NCBI GenBank assembly: GCA_947293975.1
Contig: CAMYPV010000041.1
Location: 1 to 11,091 of the forward strand
DNA from: an uncultured Ezakiella sp.
Lineage (GTDB): Bacteria; Bacillota; Clostridia; Tissierellales; Peptoniphilaceae
Direction of reading: 5' to 3'
Length of the DNA: 11,091 bases
Shown here: positions 5,622 to 11,091 of the stretch, piece after piece
How the letters are laid out: every line of letters begins with the position of its first letter
How positions within the stretch are numbered: the stretch's first letter is position 1
Made by a program: the position numbers and the translations under genes
The notes under the pieces: generated by a model
Seen by the model: only the letters and a program-made list of their open reading frames with translations
What the model was told of the DNA's origin: nothing
Databases searched by the model: none

Positions 5622-6622
5622 TATATACTCTTTGCCACCATTTTAGCTAAATCTACAACACGGCATGAATATCCCCATTCATTGTCATACCATGAAACAA
5701 CTTTTACCATGTTATCTCCCATCATCATTGTAAGTTTGCTGTCTACAATTGAGCTGCGTGGATCTCCTTGGAAGTCGATACTTACAAGTTCTTCATCTGT
5801 GAAACCTAAAATATTTTTCATTTCATTTTCACTAGCCTTTTTAAGTGCAGCATTAACTTCTTCTAATGTTGCTGGCTTTTTAAGTTCAAATACAACATCT
5901 ACAACAGAAACAGTTGGTGTTGGAACTCTAAGAGCATAGCCATTTAATTTTCCTTTTAATTCAGGAATTACTTCTGCAACAGCCTTTGCAGCGCCTGTTG
6001 TTGTAGGAACCATACTTAATGCAGCAGCTCTTGCACGGCGTCTATCCTTCTTATGTCTTTTATCAAGAAGCATTTGATCTCCTGTGTAAGCGTGACATGT
6101 TGTCATCATACCCTTTACGATGCCAAAGTTATCTTCAATAACTTTTGCAACTGGAGCCAAGCAGTTTGTCGTACAACTTGCGTTTGAAATAATATTTTGT
6201 TCTGGTTTATATGTGTCACAGTTAACACCCATTACAATTGTGTTATCTAAACCTTTGCCCGGAGCTGTTAGGATTACTTTTTTAACAGTTCCTCTAATGT
6301 GTTTTCCAAGGCCTTCCATATCTTTAAAAGCACCTGTTGAATCGATAACAATTTCAACTCCATGCTCTGACCAATCAATTTCAGATGGATCTCTAAAACT
6401 TGTAAAGTGAACTTTGTGACCTTCAATGTTAAATCCGTCACCTTCAACTTCGATTTCTTTATTGAATTTCCCATACAAACTATCGTATTTGAAAAGATGT
6501 TTTAAGTCTTCTAAATCACCACTTGCATTGATGTGGACTAATTCTAGACCATGATTTTCTTCTAGCAAAATTCTAGCAACATCTCTTCCAATTCTTCCAA
6601 ATCCGTTAATTCCTACTTTCAT
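5621..6622 (-). CDS. gap: Type I glyceraldehyde-3-phosphate dehydrogenase with GapB-like cofactor loop
   Basis: This enzyme oxidises and phosphorylates glyceraldehyde-3-phosphate to 1,3-bisphosphoglycerate. It has 333 residues, full length. The N-terminal Rossmann motif is INGFGRIGR (5-13); the catalytic pair is C150 in SNASCTTNC and H177 in TTCHAYT; WYDNEWGYSCRV (311-322) is canonical. The cofactor-selecting loop reads INAS (31-34) where strictly NAD-dependent enzymes have N-D-L, and DKRH (187-190) stands where they have D-L-P-H. The INAS form is that of Bacillus subtilis GapB, which prefers NADP. The neighbours pgk, tpiA and eno argue for a glycolytic role, so use of both cofactors is possible. 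AGGAGG (6629-6634) lies in the 14-bp gap after nupQ, and no separate promoter is seen there. Confidence 0.97.
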   Translation of the reverse strand: MKVGINGFGRIGRDVARILLEENHGLELVHINASGDLEDLKHLFKYDSLYGKFNKEIEVEGDGFNIEGHKVHFTSFRDPSEIDWSEHGVEIVIDSTGAFKDMEGLGKHIRGTVKKVILTAPGKGLDNTIVMGVNCDTYKPEQNIISNASCTTNCLAPVAKVIEDNFGIVKGMMTTCHAYTGDQMLLDKRHKKDRRRARAAALSMVPTTTGAAKAVAEVIPELKGKLNGYALRVPTPTVSVVDVVFELKKPATLEEVNAALKKASENEMKNILGFTDEELVSIDFQGDPRSSIVDSKLTMMMGDNMVKVVSWYDNEWGYSCRVVDLAKMVAKSI

Positions 6623-6636
6623 TTAAATCCTCCTAA

Positions 6637-7569
6637 TTAATTCTTTTTTACATATTGCAATCCATTTGCTTTTGGCGCTCTGTTTTTGCCAGATGTAATA
6701 ATCAATATTATAAGCGTTAATACATAAGGTAGCATTGATAATACAGAGCTAGGAATGTTTAAATTTCCTCCACCAAAATGAATTGCAAGACCCTGTGCAA
6801 GACCAAATAACAATGATGCCATCAAGGCTCCTTGCGGTTTCCAATTCCCAAATATCATTGCGGCAAGTGCAATAAAGCCCTGGCCACTTACAAGTGTCGT
6901 TCTAAAACTTGCAACAACAGCTATTGATAAGCTTGCGCCACCAAGTCCTGCCAAAAATCCACTTGACAAAACTCCGAAATACTTAATCGCTCTTACATTT
7001 ATGCCGAGTGTATCAGCAGCGAGTGGATGTTCTCCAACCGCACGCATTCTTAATCCTAATTTGGTTCTATATAATATTATATATACAATCACAACTAAAA
7101 TCAACGCTATATAAAAAGTTGCGTATTGATTAAATGCAGATTTTAAAAACGAGCCATCTTTAAAAACATTTGTCAGCCATTGTGGTAATTTTTGATCCAT
7201 TGTAAGCGGCGTTGAAGTTGCTCCGCCATCGAACAATAATCTACATAAGAACAAAGAAAGTCCAGGTCCTAAAAAGTTTAGAGCAGTACCGCTTATAACG
7301 TGATCTGCGCCAAAGTTTACCGTTGCAATTGCATGTGGAATTGTAAGAATAATACCCGCAAGCCCACCGCAAATGAATGCAAGCCATGGATTACTTGTAA
7401 AGTGAGCAATCGAAGCTCCAACAAGTGCTCCAATTGACATTATCCCTTCAAGGCCTATGTTAACAACGCCTGTGTTTTCACTCATAACTCCACCGAGTGA
7501 AGCAAATATGAGCGGAGTTGCGTACATAAATGTTATACCAATTATAATTCCTATTTCTTGTATATTCAT
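6637..7569 (-). CDS. nupQ: Nucleoside ABC transporter, permease subunit NupQ
   Basis: This is one of two membrane subunits of the BMP/NupNOPQ-type importer for purine nucleosides. It has 310 residues, mostly hydrophobic, with about eight or nine membrane segments (roughly 7-27, 43-57, 62-83, 91-110, 150-167, 195-220, 230-240, 246-264, 275-293). Family (BPD_transp_2) signatures are SENTGVVNIGLEG (30-42), the cytoplasmic coupling loop GLRMRAVGEHPLAADTLGI (172-190) and FIALAAMIFGNW (232-243). It has a shorter N-terminus and a smaller external loop than its partner NupP. Its ATG overlaps the nupP stop by 4 bp (ATGA), with AAGGAG at 7578-7583. The gap gene follows after only 14 bp. Confidence 0.93.
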   Translation of the reverse strand: MNIQEIGIIIGITFMYATPLIFASLGGVMSENTGVVNIGLEGIMSIGALVGASIAHFTSNPWLAFICGGLAGIILTIPHAIATVNFGADHVISGTALNFLGPGLSLFLCRLLFDGGATSTPLTMDQKLPQWLTNVFKDGSFLKSAFNQYATFYIALILVVIVYIILYRTKLGLRMRAVGEHPLAADTLGINVRAIKYFGVLSSGFLAGLGGASLSIAVVASFRTTLVSGQGFIALAAMIFGNWKPQGALMASLLFGLAQGLAIHFGGGNLNIPSSVLSMLPYVLTLIILIITSGKNRAPKANGLQYVKKN

Positions 7570-8675
7570 TTGCTATTCTCCTTGTCTGAATTTTTATTTT
7601 TTGCTCGCTTGAAACTTTTGATAATAAATGGTATCGATATGAAAAATACAATAAATCCAATTACTATCGAAACGATTTCACCTGGAACACCAACGCTTAA
7701 AGTTAACTTTCCTCCACCATATTTTAATGCTGCGAAGAATAATGCAGATGGTATTACGGCAATAGGATTGTTAAGAGCAATAAGTGCTATAGCAATTCCA
7801 TCAAATCCTACTCCCGGTTGAAGAGAAAGCACACCTATTCTATGTGTTACACCCAGTACGTCAATTGCTCCTGCAAGTCCACCGATTGCGCCTGATATAA
7901 ACATAGCTTGCATAATCTTTGTGTTAACTGATATACCTGAGAATTTTGCTGCGTCTTTATTTAAACCAACCGCTTTAAGCTCAAAGCCCAATGTAGTCTT
8001 CTTTAAAATAAACCAAATTAAAATAGCAACTATTATCCCAATTAATAAACCGTAGTTTACTGGAGCTTTAAAAAAGTTTTGTAAAAATGAACTTTTTGAT
8101 AAAAATTCAACGCCGGCTTCGCTTGTTTTCCAATTTTCCAAAATTCTTATACTTGCATTTGAATTTATGTTAAAACTAAAGTCACTATTGGGTTGTCTTA
8201 TACTGTTCCATGTCAAAACAAAATTGTTAAAATAAAGTGCAATCCAGTTTAGCATAATGGATGATATAACTTCATTTACATTAAATTTTGCCTTTAAAAA
8301 TCCTACAATTGCACCAAACAATCCACCAGCAGTAATTGCACAAAGCATACAAAACAGTGGATGAATAACAGGTGGCAAATCAAAATAAATTCCCGCAAAT
8401 GCAGCCGCAACACTACCTACTAAAAACTGTCCTTCAATTCCAATATTAAATAAACCAGTTTTAAAAGCAAATGCAGCCGCAATACCCGTTAGCAACAACG
8501 GTGCCATATTTATTAAAGTATAGCTAATAGATGTTGGAGTGTTAACAACACCATATACGAGATTAAACATAACCTTTATTGGATTATGTCCTGCTATTAG
8601 CAATACGATTGATCCAAATAATAATCCGACAAGAATTGAAATAAATACTGTCAAACCTCTGTTTTTACTATTCAT
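7566..8675 (-). CDS. nupP: Nucleoside ABC transporter, permease subunit NupP
   Basis: This is the second permease of the purine-nucleoside importer. It has 369 residues with about nine membrane segments (roughly 8-28, 53-71, 83-98, 105-127, 136-155, 209-224, 255-275, 294-318, 334-352). Signatures shared with other BMP-linked permeases are FKTGLFNIGIEGQ (71-83) and the coupling loop GFELKAVGLNKDAAKFSGI (230-248). A polar stretch of about 50 residues (156-205) between segments probably faces outward and may meet the binding protein. The tail is strongly basic and hydrophilic (353-369). It starts inside nupO (8-bp overlap), with AGGAGG at 8681-8686 in the nupO coding sequence, and ends overlapping nupQ. 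Confidence 0.93.
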   Translation of the reverse strand: MNSKNRGLTVFISILVGLLFGSIVLLIAGHNPIKVMFNLVYGVVNTPTSISYTLINMAPLLLTGIAAAFAFKTGLFNIGIEGQFLVGSVAAAFAGIYFDLPPVIHPLFCMLCAITAGGLFGAIVGFLKAKFNVNEVISSIMLNWIALYFNNFVLTWNSIRQPNSDFSFNINSNASIRILENWKTSEAGVEFLSKSSFLQNFFKAPVNYGLLIGIIVAILIWFILKKTTLGFELKAVGLNKDAAKFSGISVNTKIMQAMFISGAIGGLAGAIDVLGVTHRIGVLSLQPGVGFDGIAIALIALNNPIAVIPSALFFAALKYGGGKLTLSVGVPGEIVSIVIGFIVFFISIPFIIKSFKRAKNKNSDKENSK

Positions 8676-10185
8676 TTGTACCTCCTGCCATCAATAATCC
8701 TAATTCATTTTCGTTAGTTTCCGAAGCTTTTTTATGCGAAACAATCTTTCCGTCAAAAATTACAGCAATCTCATCTGATAAATTCAAAATTTCATCAAGC
8801 TCAAAACTGACAAGTAAAATTGCCTTTCCCTTGTTTCTTTCCTCTACAATTGCTTTGTGTACGTACTCGATTGCCCCTACATCAAGCCCTCTTGTTGGTG
8901 TTACTGCAATCAAGATATCAGGATCTTCTGTAATTTGCCTTGCAATAATAACTTTTTGTTGATTACCACCAGACAAACTGCCTGCCGATATCGAACCATT
9001 TTCTGGTCTAATATCGAACCCTTTTATTAAATCTTCGCCTCTTTTTGAAATTTCATTTTCATTTAAAATTCCAGACTTTGAAAGCGGGTTATCCTTTATC
9101 CTTAAAATCGAAAGATTGTAATTTACTGGATATTCTAAAACCAAGCCATGTTTTTGTCTGTCTTGTGGAATTGATAATAATTTTGAATTAATAATTTCTT
9201 TTGGACTAGTATTTTGAAGCTCTTTTCCATTGATAAATATTTTTCCGGATTTAACATTTGTCATACCAGTAATTGCATCTACCAATTCAATCTGTCCGTT
9301 TCCATCAACTCCTGCAAGCCCCAGAATTTGTCCGCGTCTTAATTCTAAATTCAAGCCACGAACTCTTTCCCTGTTATCAAGATCGTCAACTCTTAAATCT
9401 TCAACCTTTAATACAACATCTCCAAGTTCAACCTCTGGCTTGTCAACCTTAAACTCAACCTGACGACCAACCATCATATTTGCAAGATCCTGCTCTGTTA
9501 CATCAGCAACATTCACAGTATCAATTTTTTTGCCGCGTCTAATTATAGTGCATCTATCTGCAACAGATTTTATTTCACGCAACTTATGTGTGATGATAAT
9601 TATAGTTTTGCCCTCAGCCTTTAAATTATGAATAATTTTTATAAATTCATCGATTTCTTGAGGTGTTAAAACAGCTGTAGGCTCATCAAAAATAATAATA
9701 TCAGCACCCCTGTATAGAGCTTTTAAAATTTCAACTCTTTGCTGCATACCAACGCTTATATTCATAATCTTTGCATCTGGATCAACCTTAAGACCATATT
9801 TATCAATTAAATCTTGAATAGATTGCTTTGCTTTATTGGTATTTAAAAACATTCCAGTCGTAGGCTCTGTGCCCAAAATAATATTTTCTGTTACCGTAAA
9901 AACATCAACCAACATAAAATGCTGATGCACCATCGCGATTTTATTTTTTATTGCATCAAGCGGCGACGATATATTTACTTTTTTACCATTAAGATAAATA
10001 TCTCCGCCATCTGGAGTATATAGACCATATAAAATATTCATCAAAGTCGATTTTCCCGCGCCATTTTCACCAAGAAGCGAGTGAACCTCTCCTCTATTTA
10101 TATCAAGGTCTATTTTGTTATTTGCAATGTTGTTACCGAAAATTTTAGTAATGTTTGACATTTTAATAATTTTATCTTCGGCCAT
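8668..10185 (-). CDS. nupO: Nucleoside ABC transporter, duplicated ATP-binding subunit NupO
   Basis: This cytoplasmic ATPase drives the nucleoside importer. Its 505 residues form two ABC domains in one chain, as in RbsA/BmpB-type proteins. Domain 1 has Walker A GENGAGKST (39-47), Q-loop Q88, a variant signature SVGMQQ (144-149), Walker B with FDEPT (166-170) and H-loop H200. Domain 2 has GVDGNGQ (292-298) in place of Walker A with no lysine, a good signature LSGGNQQ (404-410) and VTPTRGLD (428-435) in place of Walker B D-E. This split of active residues is usual for the family: one composite ATP site is expected to hydrolyse. AGGAGG at 10190-10195 sits 4 nt before the ATG and just after a terminator-like hairpin. 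Guanosine, adenosine and inosine are likely cargoes from family knowledge. Confidence 0.94.
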   Translation of the reverse strand: MAEDKIIKMSNITKIFGNNIANNKIDLDINRGEVHSLLGENGAGKSTLMNILYGLYTPDGGDIYLNGKKVNISSPLDAIKNKIAMVHQHFMLVDVFTVTENIILGTEPTTGMFLNTNKAKQSIQDLIDKYGLKVDPDAKIMNISVGMQQRVEILKALYRGADIIIFDEPTAVLTPQEIDEFIKIIHNLKAEGKTIIIITHKLREIKSVADRCTIIRRGKKIDTVNVADVTEQDLANMMVGRQVEFKVDKPEVELGDVVLKVEDLRVDDLDNRERVRGLNLELRRGQILGLAGVDGNGQIELVDAITGMTNVKSGKIFINGKELQNTSPKEIINSKLLSIPQDRQKHGLVLEYPVNYNLSILRIKDNPLSKSGILNENEISKRGEDLIKGFDIRPENGSISAGSLSGGNQQKVIIARQITEDPDILIAVTPTRGLDVGAIEYVHKAIVEERNKGKAILLVSFELDEILNLSDEIAVIFDGKIVSHKKASETNENELGLLMAGGTNE

Positions 10186-10201
10186 ACGTCCTCCTTTACT
10201 T

Positions 10202-10230
10202 AAAAAAAGACGACCTAAATATAGGTCGCC
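10202..10230 (-). terminator. Intercistronic hairpin with T-run between binding protein and nupO
   Basis: In minus-strand RNA, GGCGACCTA (10222-10230) pairs with TAGGTCGTC (10209-10217) around a 4-nt loop: nine pairs with one G-U. Seven T follow (10202-10208). This is a normal Rho-independent terminator shape, 6 nt after the binding-protein stop and immediately before the nupO ribosome site. As no other promoter is evident before nupO, it probably stops only part of the transcripts, giving more binding protein than transporter. Confidence 0.85.
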
Positions 10231-10236
10231 TAAATT

Positions 10237-11091
10237 TTATAATGATTTTACATACTCTTTGTATGATTCTTCGTTATTTGGAACTTTAATATCTCCATTA
10301 ATAATTTCAGCTTTAATCTTTTCAACTTCTTCTAAGACGTCAGCTGGAACGTGTTTGTTGCTTGTTGGAGCAATATCAACACCATTATTAGCTAATGAGA
10401 ACACAACTGTTCCTGCTTTAAAATTACCTTCAGCAAATGCTTTTGAAATATCATACATGGCAACGCCAACATTTTTAATTGTAGAAGTAATTACGTGATC
10501 TGGAGCGATGTAGTTTTGGTCTCTATCAACACCAATAACCTTTTTATCTGCTTCTCTTGCAGCTTCAATAACTCCATCGCCTACACCACCTGCAGCGTGG
10601 AATACAATGTCAGCTCCGCCTTCGTACATTTTCTTTGCAATAGCCTTACCCTTTGTTGCATCTGTAAAACTGTCAGCGTATTGTACTTCTACTTCAATAG
10701 TCTTTCCTAGTTCTTTTGCAGCGTAATCAACACCAGCTTTGAAACCATATTCAAAAGCCCAGATGATGTCTCCTTCAATACCACCAACAAAACCAACTTT
10801 ATTTGTTTCTGTCATTTTACCTGCAATATATCCAACCAAGAATGATGGCTCATTATCTTTAAATACACAGTTAACAACGTTTTTCAAATCAGGATTTGAT
10901 GAAACTGAGTCAATAAGTGCGTATTTTGTATCTGGGTTTGCTTCTGCTGCAGCTGTTAGGTCTGCTTCAAGTTTAAATCCAACACCCCAAATCAAACCGT
11001 TTCCAGCTTCTAAAAGTGATTGGAAATTAGGTGCATAATCAGCAGGTACGTGACTTTCTACATATGAAACATTAATTTTTGTATCTTCTTT
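10237..11091 (-). CDS. bmpA: BMP-family nucleoside-binding lipoprotein (N-terminus cut by the window end)
   Basis: This is the extracellular substrate-binding protein of the nucleoside importer (PnrA/NupN/Med family). The reading frame is open to the last base: 284 residues are present, starting KEDTKINVSYVES. The lipoprotein signal and the first 50-80 residues must lie outside the window. The codon at 10993-10995 is an internal Leu (TTG), not a start. Family features in the visible numbering are LIWGVGF (33-39), VGYIAGKM (86-93), KVGFVGGIEG (98-107), HAAGGVGDGVIEAARE (165-180), VIGVDRDQ (185-192, with the Asp-rich ligand-binding turn) and a basic/acidic C-terminal helix. The nupO-P-Q genes downstream identify the cargo as purine nucleosides by analogy; the ligand itself is not proven. 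The terminator hairpin right after it suggests higher expression than the transporter genes. Confidence 0.93.
   Translation of the reverse strand, partial: KEDTKINVSYVESHVPADYAPNFQSLLEAGNGLIWGVGFKLEADLTAAAEANPDTKYALIDSVSSNPDLKNVVNCVFKDNEPSFLVGYIAGKMTETNKVGFVGGIEGDIIWAFEYGFKAGVDYAAKELGKTIEVEVQYADSFTDATKGKAIAKKMYEGGADIVFHAAGGVGDGVIEAAREADKKVIGVDRDQNYIAPDHVITSTIKNVGVAMYDISKAFAEGNFKAGTVVFSLANNGVDIAPTSNKHVPADVLEEVEKIKAEIINGDIKVPNNEESYKEYVKSL

Noticed and set aside
6707..6712. Perfect minus-strand TATAAT about 85 bp before gap, as a possible internal promoter
   Set aside because: It lies in codons for a Leu-Ile-rich membrane segment of nupQ, where such words arise easily, and no -35 box is found at 16-18 bp; a start there cannot be excluded without mapping.
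8880..9310. Loss of Walker A lysine and Walker B acids in the second half of NupO as a sign of decay
   Set aside because: Degenerate second-domain motifs of this kind are normal in RbsA/BmpB/NupO-type double ATPases, and the LSGGNQQ signature is intact.
10993..10995. TTG as start codon of the binding-protein gene
   Set aside because: The frame stays open to the window end, and the residues before it (VSYVESHVPADYAPNFQSL) match the BMP family, so this is an internal leucine of a gene cut by the window.
464..11091. Numerous open frames on the plus strand opposite the genes
   Set aside because: They are antisense shadows of conserved minus-strand genes, have no ribosome sites and give low-complexity, Leu/Ser-rich translations.

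Overview
The window looks like the end of a draft-assembly contig from a low-GC Gram-positive anaerobe. The codons are AT-rich, Shine-Dalgarno sites of the AGGAGG type precede almost every gene, and the genes are Firmicutes-like. A member of the Tissierellia/Peptoniphilaceae or a neighbouring clostridial group is my best guess, inferred from gene style and not from a marker gene. The first 45 bases are not genomic: they contain a complete Illumina Nextera (Tn5) read-1 adapter.

All ten genes lie on the minus strand, so transcription runs from high to low coordinates. In that order they are: a purine-nucleoside ABC transporter (BMP-family binding protein, cut by the window end; ATPase nupO; permeases nupP and nupQ); the triose part of glycolysis (gap, pgk, tpiA, eno); a secreted NlpC/P60 cell-wall hydrolase; and folD. 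Phosphoglycerate mutase is absent between tpiA and eno. From nupO to eno the genes overlap or are at most 14 bp apart, so transporter and glycolytic genes are probably co-transcribed. Nucleosides brought in by the transporter could be phosphorolysed, and their (deoxy)ribose moiety would enter metabolism as glyceraldehyde-3-phosphate and related intermediates, the substrate level at which gap, pgk, tpiA and eno work.

Three control regions can be read. A hairpin with a T-run sits between the binding-protein gene and nupO, and probably lets the binding protein be made in excess over the transporter. A 67-bp gap after eno holds a good sigma-A-type promoter for nlpC-folD, embedded in a perfect 13-bp inverted repeat. 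A strong bidirectional hairpin ends the folD transcript. The stretch from 46 to 430 has no recognisable gene but carries two adjacent dyads, one resembling a Rex operator with the wrong spacer.

Two otherwise ordinary enzymes have unusual key residues. FolD lacks the canonical catalytic lysine at its usual place, and GAPDH has the Asn-Ala-Ser type cofactor loop known from NADP-using GapB. I saw no mobile element, CRISPR array, tRNA or rRNA. I do not see a clearly new biological system here; the most interesting items are the gene fusion of pathways at operon level, the promoter dyad and the two variant active sites.
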